Positions 16,563 through 24,686 of a stretch of 41,020 bases of DNA are shown here, piece after piece (position 1 is the stretch's first letter; every line of letters begins with the position of its first letter). A program made the position numbers and the translations under genes. This stretch comes from Pleurocapsales cyanobacterium LEGE 10410 (GTDB lineage: Bacteria; Cyanobacteriota; Cyanobacteriia; Cyanobacteriales; Xenococcaceae), in NCBI GenBank assembly GCA_015207195.1, contig JADEXJ010000043.1, positions 1 to 41,020 on the forward strand, given 5' to 3'. Under the pieces are notes generated by a model. That model saw only the letters and a program-made list of their open reading frames with translations, made no database searches and had not been told where the DNA came from.

Positions 16563-17144
16563 ATGGTCAAAACTGCTTCTACAATGTTGCCTTTGGGTAC
16601 TGCTGCACCTGAGTTTCAGTTGCCCGATGTCGTATCTGGTCAAATGATCTCGTTGTCAAACTTTGCCGACAGTAAAGCTTTATTGGTAATGTTTATTTGT
16701 CAACATTGTCCTTTTGTCAAACACGTTCAGCAAGAATTAGCGCAGATCGGTCGAGACTATAGCCAACAACCTTTAGGCATTGTGGCAATTAGTGCCAATG
16801 ATGTGGAAAATTATCCCGATGATTCTCCTACCAAGCTCAAGCAGATGGCACAAAAACTAAATTTGAACTTTCCTCTTTGCTATGACGAAAGCCAAGAAGT
16901 TAGTCAAGCCTACACTGCTGCCTGTACTCCCGATTTCTTTTTGTTCGACGCAGAAACTAAACTAGCTTATCGTGGTCAATTAGATGATAGTCGCCCTAGT
17001 AACGATGTTCCCGTTACGGGTAAAGATTTACGCGCTGCGATCGATGCTCTATTACAGGATCGGCAGATTGATATCGAACAAAAGCCTAGTATTGGCTGTA
17101 ATATTAAATGGAAGCCAGGTAACGAACCAGATTATTTTGGCTAG
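16563..17144 (+). CDS. Thioredoxin-fold (AhpC/TSA-like) protein
   Basis: The 193-residue protein opens with the peroxiredoxin-like APEFQLPDVVSG segment and has a CxxC pair within MFICQHCPFVKHVQQEL (C46 and C49). A further part, AACTPDFFLFDAETKLAYRG (about 120-139), gives the cis-proline region (TPDFF). It is a cytoplasmic thiol-disulphide protein of the redoxin class that is common in cyanobacteria; its electron partner and substrate are unknown. CxxC rather than a single peroxidatic Cys suggests a thioredoxin-like reductase role more than a peroxidase. The gene is monocistronic by context. Confidence 0.85.
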   Translation: MVKTASTMLPLGTAAPEFQLPDVVSGQMISLSNFADSKALLVMFICQHCPFVKHVQQELAQIGRDYSQQPLGIVAISANDVENYPDDSPTKLKQMAQKLNLNFPLCYDESQEVSQAYTAACTPDFFLFDAETKLAYRGQLDDSRPSNDVPVTGKDLRAAIDALLQDRQIDIEQKPSIGCNIKWKPGNEPDYFG

Positions 17145-17222
17145 AACTTACCCAAAGCGATGCCTATATGCAAAGCGGTATTGGTATTTCTTTGGGAGTC
17201 CCTGAAGGAACTATCAGAGTGG

Positions 17223-17233
17223 AAGGGAATGCT
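17223..17233. repeat. Interspersed repeat fragment AAGGGAATGCT
   Basis: The same 11 bases occur at 23236-23246 and 31338-31348, each time in a spacer and next to other pieces of the palindromic repeat family. Confidence 0.45.
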
Positions 17234-17234
17234 A

Positions 17235-17265
17235 TCTAAAATCCCACTTTATTTATGAGTGGGAT
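17235..17265 (-). terminator. Possible terminator of the flippase-like/GDPD operon
   Basis: An 8-bp perfect inverted repeat (ATCCCACT at 17241-17248 with AGTGGGAT at 17258-17265) lies 26 bp beyond the stop of the minus-strand gene. Read on the minus strand it is followed by TTTTAGAT, a short T tract. Confidence 0.45.
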
Positions 17266-17290
17266 CAAGCTCAACGTCTGACAATTAAAT

Positions 17291-18238
17291 CTATCGCTCT
17301 TGGTTATTTTTTAGTTTGCGTTTAATCTCAAACATACCAATCAAAATTAAAGCTATTCCCAGAGGAAGCAAAAAGCGAACTGCTCGATAAATTACAAGTG
17401 AACTTAAAACAGCTGGAACAGTAAGACTTTTGGGCAGCAAAAATACAATTATGGTTTCAAATACGCCAATTCCTCCAGGAATGCTGCTGAGGATCGAGAG
17501 TGCCATTGCTATCAAATATAAACCAAAGAAATTGAAATATGATTTATTAGGGTAATCGGGAAGCAAGCAATATAAAACTGCTGCCGACAATGCCCAATCA
17601 AAAGAAAAAATGACGATTTGGCTAAGAGAAGTAGCGATTTGGGGGAACAAAAAGACTTTTTTCCAAATTCTAATACTTTTTCTAGACCAAGAAAAATAAA
17701 GATAAATTGCGACTAATATTAAGGCAATAATTCCTAGATAGCGAAGATTCAAAATATTTAAATTCAGAGTTTTAGGTAACTGAAGCGGTTTGACAATAAA
17801 AGTAACCCCGCAGAGAGTAAATAAACCCAACCAAAAAGTTAAATTACCTAAAGCAGTTATTTTAGCTATTGTTTTGGGAGGCACGCCCCAAAGGGTATAA
17901 AAACGATAGCGGATTCCGCCCCCAATCAGTAAAGTAAACCCCGTGGTATTACTAATGGCATAGGTAAGAAAAGTAGTGAAGAGAATTCGCTTGATTTTTA
18001 GATAATAATTAAACTGTAAAAAAGCAATTAGATCGTAGGTACTAATCGTTAAATAATCAAAAATAGTAAATCCCGCAGCGAGAAACAATTGGCGATCGCC
18101 AATTAAAGATAAACTATCCAAAATATCTCTTAAATTGTAGCGACCTAACTCTCGGTTGAGAATGTATAGAGAAAAAACGAGCAACGAAAACCCCAGAGTA
18201 GGATATAGCCAACGAGTCAGGCGATCGCGGTTCATCAA
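17291..18238 (-). CDS. Flippase-like membrane protein (UPF0104/MprF N-terminal type)
   Basis: The 315-residue protein has about eight hydrophobic segments and the conserved UPF0104 blocks: TYAISNTTGFTLLIGGGIRYRFY (about 92-114) and ILSSIPGGIGVFETIIVFLL (about 249-268). This corresponds to the transmembrane flippase half of MprF-type lysylphosphatidylglycerol synthases. The cytosolic DUF2156 synthase half is absent, so it probably moves or modifies a lipid without making lysyl-PG itself. It follows the GDPD gene with a 15-bp gap on the same strand, so the two form an operon and may act together on phospholipid or glycerophosphodiester turnover (inference). Confidence 0.82.
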   Translation of the reverse strand: MMNRDRLTRWLYPTLGFSLLVFSLYILNRELGRYNLRDILDSLSLIGDRQLFLAAGFTIFDYLTISTYDLIAFLQFNYYLKIKRILFTTFLTYAISNTTGFTLLIGGGIRYRFYTLWGVPPKTIAKITALGNLTFWLGLFTLCGVTFIVKPLQLPKTLNLNILNLRYLGIIALILVAIYLYFSWSRKSIRIWKKVFLFPQIATSLSQIVIFSFDWALSAAVLYCLLPDYPNKSYFNFFGLYLIAMALSILSSIPGGIGVFETIIVFLLPKSLTVPAVLSSLVIYRAVRFLLPLGIALILIGMFEIKRKLKNNQER

Positions 18239-18253
18239 TCGATAATTTAATGT

Positions 18254-18943
18254 TTACTTTGGCTTGATTGATACAGCACGTTCGGGATAATTAGTAAATA
18301 TACCATCTACCTGTAAGGCTCGCATCTGACTAATATCATTGGGGTTGTTTACAGTGTAGACCCATACTGACAGATTTTGTTGATGTACCGAGGCAACAAG
18401 TTTGGCGTTGACAAAATCCAAGCTAGAAATGACTATATCTGCCTGTAATTGCCGTGCTGTCTTTAAATAATTCCAAGGCAAACCATAGATTAACGCACCA
18501 ATTTTGATTTTAGAATCGGCTATTTTTATTCGATTTAATTCATAATGATTAAAAGAAGAAACTACAAAATCTTGATAAGACCATCCTTGTTCGATATATT
18601 TTTGAATTAGGCTAACAACCAGTGAGGCGGTATTGCTACCCTTTAATTCGATATTAACTATTACCTGTCGATTTACAGTTTCCAAAACTTCTGGTAGGGT
18701 GGGAATTTTTTCTCCTTTGCCAGCATCGAGCGATCGCAAATAAGCAAAGCTGCACTTTTCTATGTAGCCCGTGCCGTTGGTAGTTCTTGATAGAGAGCGA
18801 TCGTGAATTACTACCAAATTATTTTCAACGTTGTAAACGTCAATTTCTACTGCATCAACTCCCAAAGAGATGGCTTTTTTAATGGATAATAAAGTATTCT
18901 CTGGCTCATGTCCCATTGCTCCACGGTGTCCAATACATAGCAT
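18254..18943 (-). CDS. Glycerophosphodiester phosphodiesterase
   Basis: The 229-residue protein has the full GDPD signature: HRGAMGHEPENTL (6-18), EIDVY (38-42, metal ligands E and D), HDRSLSRTTNGTG (51-63, catalytic His), and a late VWVYTVNNPNDI block. The enzyme cleaves glycerophosphodiesters to glycerol-3-phosphate and an alcohol. No signal peptide is visible, so it is likely cytoplasmic, of UgpQ type. It is the first gene of a two-gene operon with the flippase-like protein. Length (about 230-250) is typical. Confidence 0.93.
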   Translation of the reverse strand: MLCIGHRGAMGHEPENTLLSIKKAISLGVDAVEIDVYNVENNLVVIHDRSLSRTTNGTGYIEKCSFAYLRSLDAGKGEKIPTLPEVLETVNRQVIVNIELKGSNTASLVVSLIQKYIEQGWSYQDFVVSSFNHYELNRIKIADSKIKIGALIYGLPWNYLKTARQLQADIVISSLDFVNAKLVASVHQQNLSVWVYTVNNPNDISQMRALQVDGIFTNYPERAVSIKPK

Positions 18944-19137
18944 AATAATAGACTTGCGATCGATAAAATTAGATGGTCAAGACGGTCACTTGTGATTCGT
19001 CAGTTGTCACGCTTCTAGCTCAATCGGAGATTACTGCTGTAATTTGAAAAACAATTAAAATCTAGTTGTAATCTTGGGCTTTTTCTCGCCTTTCTACAAT
19101 CGACTATTTTATTTTATTTAACTTAAAAACTAGATAA

Positions 19138-21057
19138 ATGAGCATTTTAACTCTACAGAATATAAAAAAAGATTTTGGTATCAAAGAAATTCTGCGCGAT
19201 GCTAGCTTTAGCATCGAACCCAATGACAAAGTAGGTTTGATTGGAGTAAATGGCTCTGGCAAATCTACCCTACTCAAAATGATTGCGGGAATTGAACCGA
19301 CTGATGGTGGTCAACGTTTGGTCAAGAGTGGAGCGAGAATTATCTACCTACCTCAACAGCCAGAAATAGATGAGAACCTCACGGTAATCGATCAAGTATT
19401 TGCCGATAGTGGAGAGCAAATGAGGTTAGTGCGGGAATACGAAGACTTATCCCACAAGATAGCTCAGGCAACTGGCAACAGTTTAGATGCTTTAATGTCT
19501 CGTTTAGCAACAGTAACAGAGAAAATGGAGTCAGTAGGAGCATGGGATTTAGAAACTAAGGCAAAAATTGTTTTAAGTAAATTAGGTATTGAAGATTTTG
19601 ATGCTAGGGTAGGCGAGCTTTCTGGGGGATACCGCAAGCGGATTGCTTTGGCTGCTGCCTTGCTTAACGAACCAGATCTCTTGATGATGGATGAGCCGAC
19701 TAACCATCTAGATGCCGAATCGGTGGAGTGGTTGCAGGAATACCTAGCGCGCTTTAGCGGTGCAATTTTACTGATTACCCACGATCGCTATTTTTTAGAT
19801 AATGTTACCAATCGCATTTTAGAAATCGATCGCGCCGATCTCTATACCTATGCTGGTAATTATTCCTACTATCTAGAGAAAAAAGCCCAGCAGGAAGAGT
19901 CTGTTGCTAGCAGCCAACGCAAACATCAAGGAGTACTGAGACGAGAGCTGGCATGGCTCAAACGAGGTCCAAAAGCCCGCAGCACTAAGCAAAAAGCCCG
20001 TATCGATCGCATCGGTGAAATGCAGGACAAAGAGTTCAAACAGGCACAGGACAAAGTAAATATTGACACCCCTGGCAGACGAATCGGCAAAAAAGTAATC
20101 GAACTAGAAAATATTGCCAAATCTTACGATGGACGGACGCTATTCCAAGATTTTAGCTATGAATTTACCCCTCGCGATCGCATTGGAATCATTGGTGGTA
20201 ATGGCGCGGGTAAATCTACTCTGATGAACATTATTACAGGACGAGTTGAACCCGATCAGGGTAAAGTAGATATTGGCAAAACAATTCACATCGGTTATTT
20301 CGATCAGCATTCAGACAACCTGTTAGATGCCCTCGACGAAAACCAGCGGGTAATTGACTACATCAAAGAAGTAGCAGAAGTGGTTACTACTGCCGATGGC
20401 AATAAGATTACTGCTTCTCAGATGTTAGAAAAGTTCCTGTTTCCCCCAGATCAACAGTATGCACCGATCCATAAACTTTCGGGGGGTGAAAAACGTCGTC
20501 TATTTTTGCTCCAGGTATTGATGGATGCTCCAAACGTTTTAATTCTAGATGAACCTACCAACGATCTTGACGTACAGACTCTAGCTATACTCGAAGACTA
20601 TTTAGAAAACTTTAACGGCTGCGTTATCGTCGTTTCTCACGATCGCTATTTCTTAGATCGCACCGTAGAATTTATTTTGGCGATCGAGCCTGAAGGTAAA
20701 ATACGCTTATATCCTGGTAACTATTCTGTCTACATAGAACAAAAAAAGAAAGCAGAAAAAGAGACTAAGCAAGCTGCCCAAAAACCCAAACAGAGTAAGG
20801 CAAAAAACCCCAGCAGCAATAATTCTAACGATAAAAAGGACAAACCTCTCTCCAATTTTGAAAGGCGAGAATACGAAAAGCTAGAAGCAAAAATTGCTCA
20901 AATGGAAACCGACAAAGAAAAACTAGAAAACGATCTGACAATTAACTGTAGTGACTTTAATCTGGTACAAGAATTATCAGCAAAACTCGCAGCATTAACG
21001 GAAAAGATTGACACCAACACCGAACGCTGGCTGGAACTTGCAGAAAGGGAAACTTGA
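19138..21057 (+). CDS. uup: ABC-F family ATPase, Uup-like
   Basis: The 639-residue protein has two ABC ATPase domains and no membrane span. Walker A motifs are GVNGSGKST (36-44) and GGNGAGKST (about 353-361); signature motifs are LSGGYRKR and LSGGEKRR; Walker B regions end in MDEPTNHLD and LDEPTNDLD. The linker between domains (about 250-310) is basic and alpha-helical (KRGPKARSTKQKARIDR), matching the P-site tRNA interaction motif region. The C terminus carries a lysine-rich stretch and a coiled coil (about 565-635), as in Uup. ABC-F proteins act on ribosomes or, for Uup, also on branched DNA. Single gene. Confidence 0.9.
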   Translation: MSILTLQNIKKDFGIKEILRDASFSIEPNDKVGLIGVNGSGKSTLLKMIAGIEPTDGGQRLVKSGARIIYLPQQPEIDENLTVIDQVFADSGEQMRLVREYEDLSHKIAQATGNSLDALMSRLATVTEKMESVGAWDLETKAKIVLSKLGIEDFDARVGELSGGYRKRIALAAALLNEPDLLMMDEPTNHLDAESVEWLQEYLARFSGAILLITHDRYFLDNVTNRILEIDRADLYTYAGNYSYYLEKKAQQEESVASSQRKHQGVLRRELAWLKRGPKARSTKQKARIDRIGEMQDKEFKQAQDKVNIDTPGRRIGKKVIELENIAKSYDGRTLFQDFSYEFTPRDRIGIIGGNGAGKSTLMNIITGRVEPDQGKVDIGKTIHIGYFDQHSDNLLDALDENQRVIDYIKEVAEVVTTADGNKITASQMLEKFLFPPDQQYAPIHKLSGGEKRRLFLLQVLMDAPNVLILDEPTNDLDVQTLAILEDYLENFNGCVIVVSHDRYFLDRTVEFILAIEPEGKIRLYPGNYSVYIEQKKKAEKETKQAAQKPKQSKAKNPSSNNSNDKKDKPLSNFERREYEKLEAKIAQMETDKEKLENDLTINCSDFNLVQELSAKLAALTEKIDTNTERWLELAERET

Positions 21058-21150
21058 ACGAAGACAGAGGGGATTATTTAGGTCAATCAGTATATTGGTA
21101 CCAAATTTTTTCCTTTTACCCAAACAAGACCGAGATATACCTCACGCTTT

Positions 21151-21171
21151 ACTTACTACTTACTACTTATA
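21151..21171 (-). repeat. Heptamer repeat array, AGTAGNA family (about 3 units)
   Basis: ACTTACT, ACTTACT, ACTTATA read in 7-bp steps on the plus strand; the reverse complement cycles to AGTAGTA units. It is immediately followed by palindromic repeat material (GCGAAGTGTATCCC, TTTAGGGA) at 21173-21195. It lies in the 239-bp spacer before sdhC. Confidence 0.55.
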
Positions 21172-21172
21172 G

Positions 21173-21195
21173 CGAAGTGTATCCCTTTAGGGACG
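21173..21195. repeat. Interspersed palindromic repeat, CCCTTTAGGG end
   Basis: GCGAAGTGTATCCC followed by TTTAGGGA contains the small hairpin TCCC-TTTA-GGGA. It belongs to the same family as 13249-13268 and 23218-23276. Confidence 0.45.
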
Positions 21196-21296
21196 AACAG
21201 TTACTCCAGGTTTCAAATTAGATGCGGTTTGTAGCCCAGCAAAATTTTTGATTGGCAATACAATAGGACTTAGTATTCACAATATATCTAATCTCT

Positions 21297-21995
21297 ATGA
21301 CTATCAGCAGCGATCGCCTGATAACTAACTTCTATACTTCCCCTATTGGTAAGAAAATTATTACAGGGATTACAGGATTGGGTTTGTCTTTGTTTGTCCT
21401 GTTTCACCTGGTGGCGAACTTAACTTTGTTTTCAGGGAGCAAAGCCTATAATAGGCTAGCGCATTTTCTCGACAGTTTAGGCATCTTACTCTATGTAGTT
21501 GAGTTTACCCTACTGGGGTTGGCAATATTTCACATAGTAGTGGGTGTCACCATTAGGTTTAATACAATAAAAGCTAGACCAGTCGGCTATAGTCAGTTAA
21601 AAAGCATCGGTGAACCTAGTAAGCAATCAATTAGTTCTCGCAGTATGCTAATCACTGGTGTAATATTGTTAGGATTTCTAGCATTGCATCTATCAACCTT
21701 TAAATTTGGCACATACTACTCCACGGTGATTGACGGGGTAGAAATGCGAGATTTGTCGGGCTTGGTCATTGAGAAGTTTCATCATCCAATATATGCCTTT
21801 GGTTATGCGGGAGTAATGGTTATGCTGGGGCTACATCTACGTCATGGTATTTGGAGTGCTTGGCAATCTATTGGAGTACTTAATTCTAAAATTAGCCCCG
21901 TAGTTTATGCGATCGCCTTGGTGTTAGCTATTCTAATAGCGATCGGCTTCATCATTTTACCTTTAGCGATCTATTTTAATTTTATTGCGGGCTAA
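21297..21995 (+). CDS. sdhC: Succinate dehydrogenase cytochrome b subunit
   Basis: The 232-residue protein has five predicted membrane helices and matches the b558-type single-subunit anchor family (TIGR02046): SPIGKKIITGITGLGLSLFV (about 15-34), FHLVANLTLFSG with a candidate haem-ligand His, AIFHIVVG, LGFLALHLSTFKFG, and LGLHLRHGIWSAWQSIG. It anchors the flavoprotein and Fe-S subunits of succinate dehydrogenase/fumarate reductase to the membrane and passes electrons to quinone. sdhA and sdhB are not in the window; dispersed sdh genes are normal in cyanobacteria. It starts at an ATG with no strong Shine-Dalgarno sequence. Confidence 0.9.
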   Translation: MTISSDRLITNFYTSPIGKKIITGITGLGLSLFVLFHLVANLTLFSGSKAYNRLAHFLDSLGILLYVVEFTLLGLAIFHIVVGVTIRFNTIKARPVGYSQLKSIGEPSKQSISSRSMLITGVILLGFLALHLSTFKFGTYYSTVIDGVEMRDLSGLVIEKFHHPIYAFGYAGVMVMLGLHLRHGIWSAWQSIGVLNSKISPVVYAIALVLAILIAIGFIILPLAIYFNFIAG

Positions 21996-22010
21996 AAAAG
22001 AAAATCAACT

Positions 22011-22024
22011 ACTTGCTACTTGCT
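22011..22024 (-). repeat. Heptamer repeat, AGTAGCA units (2 copies)
   Basis: ACTTGCT twice in tandem, then ACTCAAT; on the minus strand the unit cycles to AGTAGCA. It lies between the convergent stops of sdhC and the potassium-channel gene. Confidence 0.5.
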
Positions 22025-22035
22025 ACTCAATTAAA

Positions 22036-23094
22036 TTATCCGATCTTAGAACCTCGGTAGCGCATCTTGCTTTTCATCTCATGAAATCTGGCAAACCGAG
22101 GAATGTCGCCCTCATGACCAATGACAATTACGGTATCTCCTGGGTTTAAAACTAGGTTGTGGTCAGGATCTTTAATTATGGTTTGGTCTTGGCGACGCAA
22201 GGCGACAATAATAAAAGTACCTTTGCCTTTGACCTTTAGTTGACCGATAGTTTTATTGACTAGAGTAGAACCTTGTTTAACTACTAATTCATTGATCTGG
22301 ACATTGATTTGACCGAGCAATTCATCCAAATAATAGCAGTCGTTCTTATTTTCCAAAAAGTCTAGGGCGCTAGGACGAGTAATCAAATTTGCCATGCGCA
22401 TTCCACCAATAATAGCAGGCAAAACTACTTTGTCTGCTCCTGCAAGCTTTAATTTCTTCTCTGTAGTAGGTAATTCTCCACGCGCTAAAATAATCAAGCC
22501 AGGATTTAGACCACGGGCGGTTAAGGTAATAAACACATTAGCAGCATCATCGGGTAGGACGGTAGCCAACACTCTGGCTTTTTTTATCCCCACCAAGATC
22601 AATAAATTCTCATCGGTAGCATTTCCGCCTTGAACCAAATAGCCCATTTGTTCTGCTTTGGCAATGCGATCGCTTTCTCGTTCGATTACAACAAAACTCT
22701 GACGATCTTGCTGTAGCTGTTGGGCTAATATTTGTCCCATTCGTCCAAAACCACAGATAATTGCATGGTTTTCCAACTGCTTGATGTCTTTATGTTTACG
22801 ATGGCTGTCTAAAGCCCGATTGATTTCTCCTTCTGCAACCATCTGTACAAATCCTCCTACGATATATACCGCCGATGTCGTCCCTGCCAAAATTACCATC
22901 ATGGTAAAAATCTTTTCTGATGCAGTTTCCAACGGTTTTACTTCCCCGTAACCCACGCCAAAAATGGTAATTACCACCATGTAGATTGAGTCTAATAGCG
23001 TCCAGCCAAATAAAACATAACCAATTACCGCGACAATCAGGGTGAGAATAAAAATGACTGTCCCAGTGAGAATGCGTTTCAGCGACTCTTGCAT
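22036..23094 (-). CDS. Potassium channel protein with RCK (TrkA-N/TrkA-C) domains
   Basis: The 352-residue protein has two membrane helices (about 9-30 and 60-85) around a pore loop whose filter reads FGVGYGE (45-51). A TrkA-N Rossmann domain follows, with HAIICGFGRMGQILAQQL (about 112-129, NAD-binding glycine motif), and a TrkA-C domain (about 262-338, LVVKQGSTLVNKTIG... PGDTVIVIGHEGDIPRF). This is the MthK/Kch-like two-helix architecture. It should gate K+ flow across a membrane in response to a nucleotide or ion bound by the RCK domain. The filter differs from the usual TVGYG by a Gly in place of Thr. Single gene. Confidence 0.88.
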   Translation of the reverse strand: MQESLKRILTGTVIFILTLIVAVIGYVLFGWTLLDSIYMVVITIFGVGYGEVKPLETASEKIFTMMVILAGTTSAVYIVGGFVQMVAEGEINRALDSHRKHKDIKQLENHAIICGFGRMGQILAQQLQQDRQSFVVIERESDRIAKAEQMGYLVQGGNATDENLLILVGIKKARVLATVLPDDAANVFITLTARGLNPGLIILARGELPTTEKKLKLAGADKVVLPAIIGGMRMANLITRPSALDFLENKNDCYYLDELLGQINVQINELVVKQGSTLVNKTIGQLKVKGKGTFIIVALRRQDQTIIKDPDHNLVLNPGDTVIVIGHEGDIPRFARFHEMKSKMRYRGSKIG

Positions 23095-23217
23095 CTTCGT
23101 CTATTGCCTAAAGACTAACTAGGTTGGCTAAGAGGTGAACTTATAGTTAATCTAATCTCATTGTTAGGTCAATATGTTGTATTAAAAGGTACGGAATTGC
23201 TTGCAATTAGGGCTACT

Positions 23218-23276
23218 GGTACCGCTTCGAGACCGAAGGGAATGCTAAAGCATACCGCTCCGCATATCCTTTAGGG
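23218..23276. repeat. Interspersed palindromic repeat
   Basis: The segment contains GGTACCGCTTCGAGACCG, then AAGGGAATGCT, the hairpin ATGCT-AA-AGCAT, CCGCTCCGCATATCC and TTTAGGG. Fragments recur at 17223-17233, 21173-21195 and 31309-31365. Confidence 0.5.
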
Positions 23277-23280
23277 CTTA

Positions 23281-23315
23281 AGTAGGAAGTAGGAAGTAGG
23301 AAGTAGGAAGTAGGA
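23281..23315 (+). repeat. Heptamer array (AGTAGGA) x5
   Basis: Five perfect tandem copies of AGTAGGA are followed by a degenerate AGTTAGA. It resembles the short tandemly repeated heptamers (STRR) known from cyanobacteria. An identical five-copy array is at 34464-34498. Confidence 0.85.
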
Positions 23316-23411
23316 AGTTAGATATTGTTGGGATTTCAAGCTGAACAAATAGTTACCCTACTTACGCCCAAGTCTACTGGCTAATCCTTTGGGGTTGGAT
23401 AGGGCGAACTT

Positions 23412-24686
23412 CTAATAAGGCTTCAATATTGTAACCGCATAGCGTTCGGGAGATAGATACTTACGGGCGATCGCCTGTAGCTGTTCTGGCTGTAGTTGGC
23501 TAACAATCTGAGGATAGAGTGCCGAGTCAGCAGCTGTAGCCACAATATTGTAAAAACCATAAATACTCGCTAGCTGACTGGGTGTTTCCGTTGAAAATAT
23601 ATAGTCATTGATGAGCTGTCTTTTGGCGCGAATAATTTCTACTTCGGGAATCAGATGCTGTTGTAGCTGATTGAGGCGATCGCCGATGATCTTTTCTACT
23701 ATGGCTAGATGTTCGGTTGCTAACAGCGCGCAGATGGTAAACATACTTGAATCCTTTTGCAGCGAGAGGTTACAGTCAATATCCGTTACTAGCTGGAGTT
23801 CTTCCCGCAGTTCCCTAACTAAGCCAGAACTGCGTCCTCCCGCCAAAATTAGGGCAATTAAATCTAGGGCGATCGCCTCCTCTAGAGACTCTGAACCTGG
23901 GCAGATCCAAGCCATCAATAGGCGTGCTTGTTCGATTCTGGGGAGGTGTAACTCTTGGCGATTGACCGCAATAGGTGGTGCTTCTGCTTCTACGATTGTC
24001 GGGGGACATTCTGAGCGTACGCTAAACTCGCTGAAGTTTTTATTAACCAGATCTAGAGCGAATTCTTGCTCCACACCGCCAACAACAATCACCGTCATAT
24101 TCTCTGGCTGATAGTGGGTGCGATGGAAGCAGCGCATCTGGTTGGGAGTATGTTCGAGCAATAACTCTTCTTCTCCCAAAATCGAACGTCGATAGGGATG
24201 ACGCTGATAGATATTTTGACATAAAGCCTGAAATCCTAAAAAGTCGGGATCGTCTTGGCTAGAGCTAATTTCTTCAATTACTACTTCCCGTTCGCGGATA
24301 AACTCTGCATCGGGAATACTCGCCTGCAACAAAATATCTGCTAAACAAGGCAAAGTTTGTTTGATATGAGGTACTGCGGTAGTCAAATAGAAGTGTGCAT
24401 AGTCGTAGCTAGTCGCTGCATTAGCTACTCCCCCAGTATTTTCGACCAGCCAGTCAAATTCTCCTACCATCACGTTGGGAGAACCCTTAAAAATCATGTG
24501 TTCTAAAAAATGTGCCATTCCCGACCATTCTACGGGTTCGGCGATCGCTCCTGCCTTGACCCAAACATCTGTAACCACTACAGGGGTTGCTGGTAAATAC
24601 TGGTGGATAATGGTCAACCCGTTACTCAACTGAAACGTGTTGGCGTTAAACTTAGTTTGGTAGAGCGATTGTGATAATTTTTGCAC
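23412..24686 (-). CDS. M16 family zinc metallopeptidase
   Basis: The 424-residue protein has the inverted zinc motif HFLEH (59-63) and the downstream glutamate ligand in REVVIEEISS (E138 or E139). It also has GGVANAATSYDYAHFY near 85-100 and the second, non-catalytic M16 domain with ARLLMAWICPGSE. No signal peptide is evident. M16 peptidases degrade peptides in a clam-like two-half chamber. In many cyanobacteria two M16 genes lie in tandem (an active and an inactive half); only the active-type protein is present here. The gene ends in a repeat-rich spacer and starts next to a structured spacer. Confidence 0.9.
   Translation of the reverse strand: MQKLSQSLYQTKFNANTFQLSNGLTIIHQYLPATPVVVTDVWVKAGAIAEPVEWSGMAHFLEHMIFKGSPNVMVGEFDWLVENTGGVANAATSYDYAHFYLTTAVPHIKQTLPCLADILLQASIPDAEFIREREVVIEEISSSQDDPDFLGFQALCQNIYQRHPYRRSILGEEELLLEHTPNQMRCFHRTHYQPENMTVIVVGGVEQEFALDLVNKNFSEFSVRSECPPTIVEAEAPPIAVNRQELHLPRIEQARLLMAWICPGSESLEEAIALDLIALILAGGRSSGLVRELREELQLVTDIDCNLSLQKDSSMFTICALLATEHLAIVEKIIGDRLNQLQQHLIPEVEIIRAKRQLINDYIFSTETPSQLASIYGFYNIVATAADSALYPQIVSQLQPEQLQAIARKYLSPERYAVTILKPY

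Larger units (their letters stand above)
23095..23411. other. Intergenic region packed with repeats
   Basis: This 317-bp spacer between two minus-strand genes has no gene. It holds a palindromic repeat (23218-23276, including ATGCT-AA-AGCAT), directly followed by five copies of AGTAGGA (23281-23315), and a third repeat fragment, CTAATCCTTTGGGG, near 23380-23393. Confidence 0.6.

Noticed and set aside
17119-17234. Open frame after the thioredoxin-like gene (ending SLGVPEGTIRVEGNAI)
   Set aside because: It has no good start codon for most of its length and contains material of the dispersed repeat family (AAGGGAATGCT); taken as repeat-derived, not a gene.
23281-23315. Tandem repeats that might be a CRISPR array
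   Set aside because: The units are contiguous 7-mers without spacers, and no cas genes are near.
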